From NCBI RefSeq assembly GCF_004000255.1, contig NZ_RCIQ01000001.1, forward strand, positions 186,001-250,000: 64,000 bases of DNA. The letters run 5' to 3'. Shown piece after piece: positions 16,786 through 25,848 of the stretch. This stretch comes from Nioella ostreopsis. GTDB taxonomy: Bacteria > Pseudomonadota > Alphaproteobacteria > Rhodobacterales > Rhodobacteraceae. The first letter of the stretch is position 1. Each line of letters starts with the position of its first letter. Position numbers and translations under genes: made by a program. The notes under the pieces were generated by a model. It did not search any database and was not told the DNA's origin. It saw only the letters and a program-made list of their open reading frames with translations.

Positions 16786-17613
16786 TCAGCCAAGCAGCGA
16801 TTGTGTCAGGGGATGGTCTGCCTGTTTCAGCCCGTCGATGACATCGAAATGGTGACGACCGGGATCGTAGACCGCAGGACCCATGTCTGTCTTGCCGGCC
16901 CAGGTCTCTGCCAGGATCTGCGATTGACGCAGGAATTCCGGCCGCTCCAATGCGCCGGTCCAGCAGGTCACGGATTTGTCGGGCAAGGGGGCTAGCAACA
17001 CCGGGCTTTCACGCTCGGCCTCCGGCCCGTCAATCTGCAATATCTCATTCATCGAATGCAGGCGCACGGGGCGCAGGTCGTGGACGCCGCTGATCGAGAC
17101 AACGCGTTCAATACGGTCGCTGACCGACGTGGGCAATGGTCCGCCTTCGCAGATCATCCGTGTCACCAGATGCCCGCCAGCAGAATGCCCGCCCAACCGG
17201 ATCGGCCCGTCGACCATCGTGGCGGCCTTGCAGATGGCCGCGCCGATCTGGCGTGTGATGTCCGCGATCCTGGCCTCGGGGGCCAATGTATAGCTCGGCA
17301 TGGCCACCGCCCACCCGCGTGCCAGGGGCCCCGCGGCAAGATCGGAATACAGTCCCTTGTGCATCCGCATCCAGTAGCCGCCATGGACAAAGACGACGAG
17401 GCCTCTGGTCAGACCATCGGGCCGGAACAGATCGAACCGTTCGCGCGTGGCGTCTCCATAGGCGATATCGGTTTCCGCATGGGGCCAGCTGTCGCGGAAG
17501 GCATGGGCGCGCTGTTCCCAGATGGCTGGAAAGCCGTCACCGCCGGGGATGTGGTCGGCATTGGCGAAGGCATCTTCCCAGTCGATTCCGCTGTCCGGTG
17601 CTGCGCTGGTCAT
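16786..17613 (-). CDS. Alpha/beta hydrolase (arylformamidase-like)
   Basis: A protein of about 275 residues with the alpha/beta hydrolase fold. HGGYWMRMHKG supplies the oxyanion hole and GGHSAGGHL the nucleophilic serine, a pattern typical of kynurenine-formamidase-like and carboxylesterase members; a late HHFDV gives the catalytic His. The start at 17613 (MTSAAPDSGIDWEDAF) is supported by AGGA about 10 bases upstream. It is the last gene of the long minus-strand operon, about 82 bp after the alcohol dehydrogenase. An amidase role, for example on a gamma-glutamyl or formyl amide, is plausible but unproven. Confidence 0.83.
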   Translation of the reverse strand: MTSAAPDSGIDWEDAFANADHIPGGDGFPAIWEQRAHAFRDSWPHAETDIAYGDATRERFDLFRPDGLTRGLVVFVHGGYWMRMHKGLYSDLAAGPLARGWAVAMPSYTLAPEARIADITRQIGAAICKAATMVDGPIRLGGHSAGGHLVTRMICEGGPLPTSVSDRIERVVSISGVHDLRPVRLHSMNEILQIDGPEAERESPVLLAPLPDKSVTCWTGALERPEFLRQSQILAETWAGKTDMGPAVYDPGRHHFDVIDGLKQADHPLTQSLLG

Positions 17614-17695
17614 ATCTGTTGTCCTATGGTCACAAGAAACCCGGGGCGCAGAGTAGACCCGCCCCGGGGGAATGATCAAACGGGAAAACTGCCGC

Positions 17696-18841
17696 TCAGA
17701 TGATCTCTTCGAACAGCGCCTTCACGTTGTCCGATGTCAGGGGCACCGGGTTGCCGCCGCAGGAGGGGTCTTCCAGGGCCATTGCCGTCAGTTCGTCGAT
17801 ACGGTCGCGACCGACGCCCATTTCGGACAGGGTGCGCGGAATGCCAAGGCTGTCGTTGAACGCCTGCACGAAGGTCTGGAACCCGGCAAAGCCGCCCTCG
17901 ATGCCCAGATAGGCGGCGGCGCGGTCGAAGCGCTGCTCGATTGCAGGGGCATTGAGGCGCAGCACGGCGGGCATGCAGACGGCATTGGTGGTGCCGTGAT
18001 GGGTGCCGTAGACCGCGCCGATGGGGTGGCTCAGCGCATGGATCGCGCCAAGGCCCTTCTGGAAGGCGGTCGCGCCCATGGCAGCGGCACTCATCATGTT
18101 GGCGCGGGCCTCAAGGTCGCTGCCATCGGCATAGGCGCGGGGCAGGTTGTCGATCACCAGCCGCATGCCTTCCAGCGCGATGCCTTGACTCATCGGGTGG
18201 TAGTGGGGGCTGCTATAGGCCTCGACGCAATGGGCGAAAGCGTCCAGCCCCGTGCCCGCCGTGATCGCCTTGGGCATGCCCATGGTCAGTTCCGGGTCGG
18301 CGATGACGACCGAGGGCAGCACCTTGGGGTGGAAGATGATCTTCTTCACATGGGTTTCGGAATTGGTGATGACGCTGGCGCGCCCCACCTCGGAGCCTGT
18401 GCCGGCGGTGGTGGGCACCGCGACGATGGGGGCAATGCCCGCCGGATCGGCCCGCGTCCACCAGTCGCCGATATCCTCGTAGTCCCAGACGGGCCGGGTC
18501 TGGCCCGACATGAAGGCGACCATCTTGCCCAGATCGAGCCCCGAGCCGCCGCCAAAGGCGATGACCCCGTCATGACCGCCCGCCTTGTAGACCTCCAGCC
18601 CGGCGGCGAGATTTGTCTCGTTCGGGTTCGGATCCACATCGGCAAAGATCGCGCGGCCAAGCCCGGCGGCCTCCATGATATCCAGCGTCGCCGTGGTGAT
18701 CGGCAGATCGCGCAGGCCCCGGTCGGTGACCAGAAGCGGGCGTTTCATACCAGTTTGGGCGCAGGCTTGGGGCAGTTCTGCAATACGGCCTGCGCCGAAC
18801 TTGATCGCGGTCGGGTAGGACCAGTTTCCGGTGAGACTCAT
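17696..18841 (-). CDS. Iron-containing alcohol dehydrogenase
   Basis: A 381-residue group III alcohol dehydrogenase that oxidises an alcohol with NAD(P)+ using a divalent metal. GGGSGLDLGKMVAF binds the nucleotide. Metal-binding residues are seen in GLDAFAHCVEAYSS and GAIHALSHPIGAVYGTHHG. The start at 18841 overlaps the upstream aldehyde dehydrogenase stop (ATGA), so the two are co-translated. Together they form an alcohol-to-acid oxidation pair. In an operon with a glutamine-synthetase-like ligase, the substrate could be a gamma-glutamylated amino alcohol. Confidence 0.92.
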   Translation of the reverse strand: MSLTGNWSYPTAIKFGAGRIAELPQACAQTGMKRPLLVTDRGLRDLPITTATLDIMEAAGLGRAIFADVDPNPNETNLAAGLEVYKAGGHDGVIAFGGGSGLDLGKMVAFMSGQTRPVWDYEDIGDWWTRADPAGIAPIVAVPTTAGTGSEVGRASVITNSETHVKKIIFHPKVLPSVVIADPELTMGMPKAITAGTGLDAFAHCVEAYSSPHYHPMSQGIALEGMRLVIDNLPRAYADGSDLEARANMMSAAAMGATAFQKGLGAIHALSHPIGAVYGTHHGTTNAVCMPAVLRLNAPAIEQRFDRAAAYLGIEGGFAGFQTFVQAFNDSLGIPRTLSEMGVGRDRIDELTAMALEDPSCGGNPVPLTSDNVKALFEEII

Positions 18842-20217
18842 TTGGTCACCTTCTTGAGATGGTAGGATTTGGGACGGGTCAGGTTGTGATAGCCGATGAC
18901 CGACAGGCCACCGCCGCGCCCGGTGTTCTTGCAGCCGGTCCAGCACAGGCCCGGGTCGAGATAATCTGCGCGATTGAGGAAGACGGTGCCGGTTTCCACC
19001 CGGTCGCCCACGGCCATGGCCCGGTCGATGTCTGCGGTCCAGAGGCTGGCGGTCAGGCCAAACTCGCTGTCGTTCATCAGCGCGATGGCCTCGTCATCGT
19101 CTTTCACGGGCATGATGCCGACGACGGGGCCGAAGCTTTCGTCGCGCATGACGCGCATGTCGTGGGTGACATTGGTCAGGATCTGCGGCGTCAGGTAGGC
19201 ACCGCCGTCATCTTCCGCGAATGTGGGGATATGGGCGATGGCGCCCGCCGCCACGGCCTCTGCCACCTGCGCGCGCACCTCGTCGGCGAAGCGGGTGTTG
19301 GCCATGGGGCCGAGCGTGGTGTCCGGGTCCAGCGGATTGCCGAGCTTGTAGGTTTTCACCAACGCCACGGATTTTTCGACGAAGGCGTCGAACAGGCTTT
19401 CGTGGACGTAAATCCGCTCGATCCCGCAACAGCATTGCCCGGAGTTGAACATGGCCCCGTCAATCAGCGTGGCCACAGCGGCATCCAGATCGGCGTCTTC
19501 CATCACGTAGCCGGGGTCCTTGCCGCCCAGTTCCAGCCCAAGGCCGGTGAACGTCCCCGCCGCCGCGCGTTCCATGGCCTTTCCGCCGCCGACCGAGCCG
19601 GTGAAATTGACGAAGTCGAAGGCCCCGTCCGCGATCAGGGCCGATGTCGTGTCGTGGTCGAGGAAGACGTTCAGGAACACATCCTCCGGCACGCCCGCCG
19701 ACTGGAAGGCGCGGGCCATGCGTTCGCCCACCAGCAGCGTCTGCGTGGCGTGTTTCAGCACTACCGTATTGCCCGCGATCAGCGCGGGCGCCACGGTGTT
19801 GATCGCGGTCATGTAGGGGTAGTTCCAAGGTGCCACGACGAAAACGACGCCATGCGGGACCCGCTTGATATAGCGTTTGAACGTGGCGTCCTCGCCCACG
19901 GCAATATCGGCCAGAGCCTCCTCGGCAATCGCGGCCATGTGGCTGGCGCGTTCGTTGAACCCGCCGAATTCGCCGCCGTAGCGCACGGGGCGGCCCATCA
20001 TGTGGGCCAGTTCCGGCACGATCTCGTCATTCATTGCGCCGACGGCGGCGACGCCCGCCATGACCAGTTCAGCCCGCTCGGACAGAGGCCGGGCGGCCCA
20101 ATTGGCCTGCGCCGCGCGGGCGCGGTCCACCAGGGCGCGGGCGGCCCCGGCTTCAAGGGTGGCGCGTTCGGCAAAGACCGATCCGTCAATGGGCGAGATG
20201 CATTTGAGAAGGCTCAT
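18838..20217 (-). CDS. NAD-dependent aldehyde dehydrogenase
   Basis: A 459-residue member of the aldehyde dehydrogenase superfamily. The conserved PWNYPYMTAINTVAPAL, the Glu in LELGGKDPGYV and the nucleophilic Cys in FNSGQCCCGIERIYV are all present, so it should be active. It oxidises an aldehyde to the acid. Position between a glutamine-synthetase-like ligase and an iron alcohol dehydrogenase suggests it takes the aldehyde made by the latter. It overlaps that gene by 4 bp. Confidence 0.93.
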   Translation of the reverse strand: MSLLKCISPIDGSVFAERATLEAGAARALVDRARAAQANWAARPLSERAELVMAGVAAVGAMNDEIVPELAHMMGRPVRYGGEFGGFNERASHMAAIAEEALADIAVGEDATFKRYIKRVPHGVVFVVAPWNYPYMTAINTVAPALIAGNTVVLKHATQTLLVGERMARAFQSAGVPEDVFLNVFLDHDTTSALIADGAFDFVNFTGSVGGGKAMERAAAGTFTGLGLELGGKDPGYVMEDADLDAAVATLIDGAMFNSGQCCCGIERIYVHESLFDAFVEKSVALVKTYKLGNPLDPDTTLGPMANTRFADEVRAQVAEAVAAGAIAHIPTFAEDDGGAYLTPQILTNVTHDMRVMRDESFGPVVGIMPVKDDDEAIALMNDSEFGLTASLWTADIDRAMAVGDRVETGTVFLNRADYLDPGLCWTGCKNTGRGGGLSVIGYHNLTRPKSYHLKKVTK

Positions 20218-20232
20218 TGGTTGAGGTCCGTG

Positions 20233-20616
20233 TTAATCCCCGAAGGTGTTGAAGCTTGTGTGCCGGATTTTCCAGCTGCCATCAGGCTGCTTGAGCAGAG
20301 TGTTGAGGCTCGACCCCAGAATGGTCCCGGTCACGCCGTCCGGGAAGTCGATATCGACGGAAAAGACCAGCGAACAGAATCCGACCTGCCCGTCGACATG
20401 AGCATCCATGATGGATACGTCGCGCTTGCTGTCGCCCATCTGGAACCAGTCTTCGTGCAGAGCGCGGATCGCAGCAGAGCCTGTCGCAGGGGCGCGGCAG
20501 GGAGAAAAGACCTGACCATCCGCCGTATACTCCGCCGCGCAGGCACCGGCATCGTGGCTGGTACAGGCGCCGAAGTAGCGGTCGAACACGGGTTGAAAGA
20601 GCGCGCGCGCCTGCAA
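20233..20616 (-). CDS. SnoaL/NTF2-like small protein
   Basis: A short protein of about 127 residues with the cone-shaped NTF2-like layout: FDRYFGACTSHDAGACAAEYTADGQVFSPC near the start and a C-terminal sheet ending KQPDGSWKIRHTSFNTFGD. Members of this group are scaffold enzymes or binding proteins of varied function. No ATG is near the expected N-terminus. A TTG at 20616, with AAGGG 7 bases upstream, starts 3 bases past the stop of the upstream ligase gene and is the best start. The function in the operon is unknown. Confidence 0.68.
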   Translation of the reverse strand: MQARALFQPVFDRYFGACTSHDAGACAAEYTADGQVFSPCRAPATGSAAIRALHEDWFQMGDSKRDVSIMDAHVDGQVGFCSLVFSVDIDFPDGVTGTILGSSLNTLLKQPDGSWKIRHTSFNTFGD

Positions 20617-20618
20617 GG

Positions 20619-21980
20619 TCAGGCCCTTTCGAACCCGCGGGCGACCTCGTAGTCGGTCACCACGCGGTCGAAATCCTCGATCTCCACCTCGGCGGCGCGG
20701 GTATAGTGGTCGACCACCCAATCGCCCATGGCCTCGCGCAGCATGGCGGAGTTACGCAGCGTCTCTGCCGCGTCGCGCAGGGTGCCGGGGATGTGGCCCA
20801 CGTCGCCCTCATAGGCGTCGCCCTTGAAGGGTGCCTCAAGCTCCAGCTTGTCCTCGATCCCCTTGATGCCAGCCGCCAGCATCGCGGCCATGGCCAGATA
20901 GGGGTTCATGTCGGACCCGCCGATGCGGCATTCCACGCGCACCGCCTTGCTGCCCTCGCCACACAGGCGGAAGCCCGCAGTGCGGTTGTCCACCGACCAG
21001 ACGGTGCGGGTCGGCGCGAAGCTGCCCTTCTGAAAGCGTTTGTAGCTGTTGATATAGGGGGCCAGGAAACAGGTGTAGTCGCTGGCATATTTGATCAGCC
21101 CGGCCATGTAGTGCTTCATCAGCTGCGACATGCCGAGCGGGTCGTTCTCATCGTAGAAGACCGGCGCGCCGTCCTTCCACAGCGACTGGTGCACATGGCT
21201 GGAACTGCCGACCTTGTCGTGATGCCATTTGGGCAGGAAGGTCACCGCATGGCCGTTCTGCCAGGCAATCTCCTTCACCGCGTTCTTGGCGATGGTGTGA
21301 TTGTCGGCGGTGTTTAGCGCCGCGGAATAGCGGATGTTCAGCTCTTCCTGCCCGGTTTCGGCCTCGCCCTTGGAGTTTTCTACAGGGATGCCCGCGGCAT
21401 AGAGGTGATTGCGGATCGGCCGCATCACATGCTCTTCCTTGGTGGTCTGGAAGATGTGGTAATCCTCGTTGTAGCCGCTGATCGGCTGCAGTTCGCGGAA
21501 GCCCGATTTGCGGATCTCGTCAAAGCTCTTTTCGAAGAGGAAGAACTCGATCTCGGTCGCCATCATGGCGTCATAGCTCATGGCCTCCAGCCGCTTGACC
21601 TGTTTCTTCAGGATCGCGCGGGGCGAGTGGGGCACGTCCTCATGGGTGTGGTGATCCAGAAGATCGCACAGCACCATGACGGTGCCCTCCAGCCACGGCA
21701 CCGGGCGCAGGGTGCTGAGGTCCGGCTGCATCACATAGTCGCCATAGCCCGCCCGCCAGCTGGTCGAGGCGTAGCCATCGGGCGTCGCCATCTCCAGATC
21801 GGTGGCCAGCAGGTAGTTGCAGCAATGGGTCTCCTTCCACGCGCTTTCGACGAAATTCACGGCATGGAAGCGCTTGCCCATCAGGCGGCCCTGCATATCC
21901 ACCGCGCAGACAAGCACGGTGTCGACCGAGCCGTTTGCAACTTGGTCTTTCAGGGTGTCGAAGCTCAGGATGGCGGACAT
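20619..21980 (-). CDS. Glutamine-synthetase-family ligase (gamma-glutamyl amide synthetase type)
   Basis: A 453-residue member of the glutamine synthetase family that is not a typical GlnA. It has the Glu-rich first metal site (TEIEFFLFE), GSSSHVHQSLW with the metal-binding His, the ATP-site segment RFQKGSFAPTRTVWSVDNRTAGFRL and the RVECRIGGSDMNPYLA strand. GlnT, PuuA and IpuC-type relatives join glutamate to an amine to give a gamma-glutamyl amide. Here it sits in an operon with a TRAP importer, alcohol and aldehyde dehydrogenases and two amidase-like hydrolases. Gamma-glutamylation of an imported amine or amino alcohol is therefore the best reading. Confidence 0.88.
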   Translation of the reverse strand: MSAILSFDTLKDQVANGSVDTVLVCAVDMQGRLMGKRFHAVNFVESAWKETHCCNYLLATDLEMATPDGYASTSWRAGYGDYVMQPDLSTLRPVPWLEGTVMVLCDLLDHHTHEDVPHSPRAILKKQVKRLEAMSYDAMMATEIEFFLFEKSFDEIRKSGFRELQPISGYNEDYHIFQTTKEEHVMRPIRNHLYAAGIPVENSKGEAETGQEELNIRYSAALNTADNHTIAKNAVKEIAWQNGHAVTFLPKWHHDKVGSSSHVHQSLWKDGAPVFYDENDPLGMSQLMKHYMAGLIKYASDYTCFLAPYINSYKRFQKGSFAPTRTVWSVDNRTAGFRLCGEGSKAVRVECRIGGSDMNPYLAMAAMLAAGIKGIEDKLELEAPFKGDAYEGDVGHIPGTLRDAAETLRNSAMLREAMGDWVVDHYTRAAEVEIEDFDRVVTDYEVARGFERA

Positions 21981-22043
21981 GGTGTATTCCTGTAAGGCAG
22001 TGGGGGTGCCCCGGCCCGGTGTGGGGCCGAGGCGGGATCATGA

Positions 22044-23078
22044 TCAGGTGTAGCGGTAGGGGCGGCCAGCGGCCTGCATATCCGCGTTATACTGCCGGAA
22101 GATTTCGACCACACGCCGTTTCGTTTCCGACTCGGCGGCGATCTCTTCCCAGAACTCTTGTGCAGCGGCCTCGACCGTTGCCCATTCCTCATCGGGGATC
22201 GAGGTCAGTTCCATGTCAGTTCCGTGGACACGCAGCGCGGCCTCGCCGCCCCAGTACCACCACTGGCGGTAATAGTGCGACTGGTCACAGCAGACGCGGA
22301 ACAGGGTCTGCAGGTCTTCGGGCAGTTCGTTCCAGCGATCCATATTGGCGAAGAACGACCCGGCCCATGCGCCAGAGATGTTGTTGGTCAGGAAGTAGTT
22401 GGTCACGTTGGCCCACCCGACGGTGTAATCCTCGGTGATGCCCGACCAGGCGATGCCATCGAGCTCACCCGTCTGAACCGCGACTTCGATGTCTTCCCAG
22501 GGCAGGGTCACCGGCACCACGCCGAACTGTTGCAGGAAGCGGCCCGCCGTGGGGAAGGTAAAGACCCGCTTGCCCTGAAGATCGGCCAGGCTGCGGATCG
22601 GATCGACGGTGGCGAAATGGCAGGGGTCCCAGGCACCGGCAGAGATATGCTTCACACCGACCGCCGAATAGGCCTCGTCCCAGATCTCGTTCAGCCCGTA
22701 CTGGTTGAACAGCACCGGCACGTCGAGCGAGTAGCGCGAGGCGAAGGGGAAGTAGCCGCCGAAGACGGTCACTTCCGTGGGCGAGGCCATGGAGTCGTCG
22801 TCCGACTGCACCGCGTCGATCGTGCCGCGCTGCATGGCGCGGAACAGCTCACCCGTGGGCACCAGCTGATCGGCATAGAACAGCTCGATCTGCATCCGGT
22901 CGCCCGCGATCTGGTTGAACATGTTGATCGCCGGGGTGATCACATGCTCGGCCAGGGCTGCCCCGGCATAGGTCTGCATCCGCCAGCGGATGGTGTTCTG
23001 GGCAATTGCGGGGGTAGCCAGGCCAGCCGCCGCCGCACCGACACCCGCCGTGGCGAGGAACTTGCGTCTTGTGGTCAT
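22044..23078 (-). CDS. TRAP transporter substrate-binding protein (DctP family)
   Basis: A 344-residue periplasmic binding protein of a TRAP importer. The signal MTTRRKFLATAGVGAAAAGLATPAIAQ is of twin-arginine type. TRAP binding-protein features include the arginine-bearing strand around KRVFTFPTAGRFLQQFGVVPVTLPWEDIEVAVQTGELDGIAW. Most characterised DctP proteins bind carboxylates, so a substrate with a carboxylate, possibly an amino acid derivative, is expected. It follows the dctM-like gene after 49 bp that hold a small GC-rich inverted repeat, and precedes the ligase gene by 63 bp. Confidence 0.92.
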   Translation of the reverse strand: MTTRRKFLATAGVGAAAAGLATPAIAQNTIRWRMQTYAGAALAEHVITPAINMFNQIAGDRMQIELFYADQLVPTGELFRAMQRGTIDAVQSDDDSMASPTEVTVFGGYFPFASRYSLDVPVLFNQYGLNEIWDEAYSAVGVKHISAGAWDPCHFATVDPIRSLADLQGKRVFTFPTAGRFLQQFGVVPVTLPWEDIEVAVQTGELDGIAWSGITEDYTVGWANVTNYFLTNNISGAWAGSFFANMDRWNELPEDLQTLFRVCCDQSHYYRQWWYWGGEAALRVHGTDMELTSIPDEEWATVEAAAQEFWEEIAAESETKRRVVEIFRQYNADMQAAGRPYRYT

Positions 23079-23127
23079 TGTCAGGTCTCCTTGTTGATGG
23101 GTCGCCCCGGTTCGCGGGGTCTGTTTG

Positions 23128-24450
23128 CTATCGGTTGTAAACGTATTCAGGCAGCCACAGCGCGATCTGGGGGAAGACCATGACCAGCGTCAGGGCCAGC
23201 ACCATCACGAGCGCGAAGGGAATGATGGATCGGTAGATGTCGCGCAGGCCGATCTCGGGCGGGGCCATGGCGCGCATCAGGAACAGATTATAGCCGAAGG
23301 GTGGCGTCATGTAGGCGATCTGGGTGGTGATCGTGTAAAGCACCCCGTACCAGATCAGGTTGAAGCCCAGTTCATCGACCAGCGGCACATAAAGCGGTGC
23401 CACGATCACCAGCATCGCGGTATCGTCGAGAAAGGTGCCCATCACGATGAAGCTCAGCTGCATCAGGATGAGGATCATCCAAGGCGACAGTCCCCATTGT
23501 TCGGTGAAGAGGCTCTCAATCGCGTTCACCGCGCCAAGCCCGTCGAAGATCGCGCCAAAGCCAAGTGCCGCCAGGATGATCCACATGAACATGCAGGAGA
23601 TGCCGAGCGTATTGCGCACCGAGGTCTCGAACACCTCTTTCGTCATCCGGCCTTTCAACACGGCGGCCACGAAGGCGGTCAGCGCCCCGATGGCAGAGCT
23701 TTCCACCAAAGAGGTCCAACCATTGACGAAGGGCACCATCATCGTGGCGAATATCACCAGCGGCAGCAGCCCGGCGCGCAGCAGGCGCAGCTTTTCGGCC
23801 ATGGGCACGTTGCGCTCTTCTTCCGGCAGGACGGGGCCAAGCTCTGGCTGAATGCGGCAACGGATATAAATGTAGATGATGAACATGGCGGCCATCATCA
23901 GGCCGGGCAGAACGCCCGCCAGCCACAGCTGCCCCACCGGTTGGCGTGCGATCATCGCATAGAGCACCAGCACGACCGAGGGCGGCACCAGGATGCCGAG
24001 CGACGATCCCGCCTGAATGACCCCCGTCACCATGATCTTGTCATAACCCCTGCGCAGCAGTTCCGGTAGCGCGATGGTGGCCCCGATGGCCATGCCCGCG
24101 ACCGACAGTCCGTTCATCGCCGAGATCAGCACCATCAGCCCGATCGTGCCGATGGCCAAGCCGCCCCGGATCGGCCCCATCCAGACATGGAACATCTTGT
24201 AAAGATCGTCGGCGATCTTCGATTCCGACAGGATGTAGCCCATGAAGATGAACATCGGCAGCGTCAGCAACGGATACCAGCGCATCAGCTTCATCGCGTT
24301 GGCGAAGGGAATCTCGATGCCGCCCACACCCCAAAGCAGAACGCCCGACAGCGCCGCGACAAAGCCGATGGCCCCGAACACGCGCTGCCCGGTGAACAGC
24401 ATCAGCATCATCGAGCTGAACATCATGATGGCGATGAGTTCATAGGACAT
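23128..24450 (-). CDS. TRAP transporter large permease (DctM family)
   Basis: A 440-residue membrane protein with about 12 hydrophobic helices. It is the ion-coupled translocating subunit of the TRAP importer. Recognisable segments are GSSLGILVPPSVVLVLYAMI and the C-terminal TPPFGYNLFLMRAMAPPEIGL. Its start overlaps the stop of the small-permease gene by one base. With that gene and the binding protein it forms a complete three-gene TRAP transporter driven by an ion gradient. Confidence 0.94.
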   Translation of the reverse strand: MSYELIAIMMFSSMMLMLFTGQRVFGAIGFVAALSGVLLWGVGGIEIPFANAMKLMRWYPLLTLPMFIFMGYILSESKIADDLYKMFHVWMGPIRGGLAIGTIGLMVLISAMNGLSVAGMAIGATIALPELLRRGYDKIMVTGVIQAGSSLGILVPPSVVLVLYAMIARQPVGQLWLAGVLPGLMMAAMFIIYIYIRCRIQPELGPVLPEEERNVPMAEKLRLLRAGLLPLVIFATMMVPFVNGWTSLVESSAIGALTAFVAAVLKGRMTKEVFETSVRNTLGISCMFMWIILAALGFGAIFDGLGAVNAIESLFTEQWGLSPWMILILMQLSFIVMGTFLDDTAMLVIVAPLYVPLVDELGFNLIWYGVLYTITTQIAYMTPPFGYNLFLMRAMAPPEIGLRDIYRSIIPFALVMVLALTLVMVFPQIALWLPEYVYNR

Positions 24451-25046
24451 TACAAATCCTCCCCGCGAATGCGGCCGATATCGCGGAAGAACTCAGCCGA
24501 GGCCTGAAGGATCATGAGGAAGACACCGATGCAAAGCGTGACCTTGATGGGCCACAGGATGGGACGCCACGCCGTGGGGCTGCGTTCGAGAAAGCCGATT
24601 TCCTCTGCCGCGCCACCAGGGCCGCCGGTCAGGAACGCCCAGGCCAGATCGCGGAAGAAGGTAAAGGGCTCCATCCCGAAATAGCCAAGCGCATAGGCGG
24701 TGGAACTGATCGCGCCGATGAACAGCACGACGAGGTAGTACATCAGGAACAACACGGTGAAGGCATCGACCCAGGCTTTGGTGCGCGGGCTCCAGTTGCC
24801 GTAGAACAGGTCCATCCGCACATTCGATCCCAGCTGGATCGAATAGGGTCCGCCAAGGATGTAATAGGCCACCATCACGAATTGCGCGGTTTCCAGCGTC
24901 CACTGTGCCGGGTTGAAGAAGGTCTTGGAGATCGAGCTCCACAGCAGAATACCGATCAGGACGAAGATCAGATACATCGCGATGCGCCCGATGAAACGGT
25001 TCATCCGGTCGATGGCGCGGATATAGGCGAGGATGGCTCTAGGCAT
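24450..25046 (-). CDS. TRAP transporter small permease (DctQ family)
   Basis: A 198-residue protein with four hydrophobic helices, the normal size and layout of DctQ, which forms the membrane platform with the large permease. The segment QLGSNVRMDLFYGNWSPRTKAWVDAF is the conserved central loop. The gene overlaps the upstream N-formylglutamate amidohydrolase by 8 bp and the downstream large permease by 1 bp, so the whole set is one transcription unit. Confidence 0.92.
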   Translation of the reverse strand: MPRAILAYIRAIDRMNRFIGRIAMYLIFVLIGILLWSSISKTFFNPAQWTLETAQFVMVAYYILGGPYSIQLGSNVRMDLFYGNWSPRTKAWVDAFTVLFLMYYLVVLFIGAISSTAYALGYFGMEPFTFFRDLAWAFLTGGPGGAAEEIGFLERSPTAWRPILWPIKVTLCIGVFLMILQASAEFFRDIGRIRGEDL

Positions 25047-25830
25047 TCCCGGCCTCCCGGTCGGTCAGGCCCAAAGCTGCAAGCGCGGGGATCAGCAGCA
25101 GGTGAATTTCTTTGGCAAACGCCGCTTGATCGGCGTCACTCGCCAGCAGGTCGTTGCGAATCTCGATCATCACATTCGGCAGGCCCCGGTCGATCCCGTG
25201 CAGGCGCAGGGAATGGGTGACGCCATCGGCGGGGCCGTAGGGTTCATTGCGGTCAACACGCCGGTGGGGCAGGGTGGAGGCATGGTCCAGCATCGCATCG
25301 GCAACGCGGCTGTCGGTGTCGTGAAGAATACCGATCTCAACAGCGCGAGTACGCCCGTGAAACACCGGGGTGAAGCTGTGGACGGTCACCAGCGCAGTGG
25401 GAGACTTGCTGACACGGCGACCGTCTAGAACCTCCCCGACCGCATCGCAGAAGGGGCGGTATACCGTGGCTTCCCGCTCGGCCCTTTGATCGGCTGAAAG
25501 GCCATGATTTCCAGGCACGTCTATGGCTTCGGACCGGGCGGGCATGGCGCTGGCGGCCTCGGGCGGGCGGTTGCAGTCGTAGACAAGCCGCGACACGCGG
25601 CTGGCCACGAGCGGCGCATCCAGCAAGTTGGATAATTCCCGCGCGACGCCAAGCGCGCCGGGATCCCAGGCGGCATGGCTTTGCCGGTCCTGCGGGGCCA
25701 GCCCAAGGCCGTCATAGCGTGCGGGAATGTGATGCGAGGCATGTTCACACAGCAAGACGACGGGGCCTGTGCCCCCGCGATTGATCACCTCAACCGCATC
25801 GCTCGCTGTCATGTCGAGTGCCGCAGACAT
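25039..25830 (-). CDS. N-formylglutamate amidohydrolase-family protein
   Basis: A 263-residue member of the N-formylglutamate amidohydrolase (HutG/FGase) family. Expected motifs are visible: LLCEHASHHIP near residue 27, SHAAWDPGALGVA, VYDCNRPP and TVHSFTPVFHG, which carry metal-binding and carboxylate-binding residues. The family hydrolyses N-acylated glutamate. No other histidine-degradation genes are near, so it may act on a glutamyl amide made by the ligase in this operon. It is the first gene of the long minus-strand operon and faces the RpiR regulator across 153 bp. Confidence 0.88.
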   Translation of the reverse strand: MSAALDMTASDAVEVINRGGTGPVVLLCEHASHHIPARYDGLGLAPQDRQSHAAWDPGALGVARELSNLLDAPLVASRVSRLVYDCNRPPEAASAMPARSEAIDVPGNHGLSADQRAEREATVYRPFCDAVGEVLDGRRVSKSPTALVTVHSFTPVFHGRTRAVEIGILHDTDSRVADAMLDHASTLPHRRVDRNEPYGPADGVTHSLRLHGIDRGLPNVMIEIRNDLLASDADQAAFAKEIHLLLIPALAALGLTDREAGNA

Positions 25831-25848
25831 GCCGATTCCATCCCTGTT

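Noticed and set aside
18859-20652. Long plus-strand frame antisense to the aldehyde dehydrogenase
   Set aside because: The aldehyde dehydrogenase motifs on the minus strand are complete; the antisense translation is compositionally biased.
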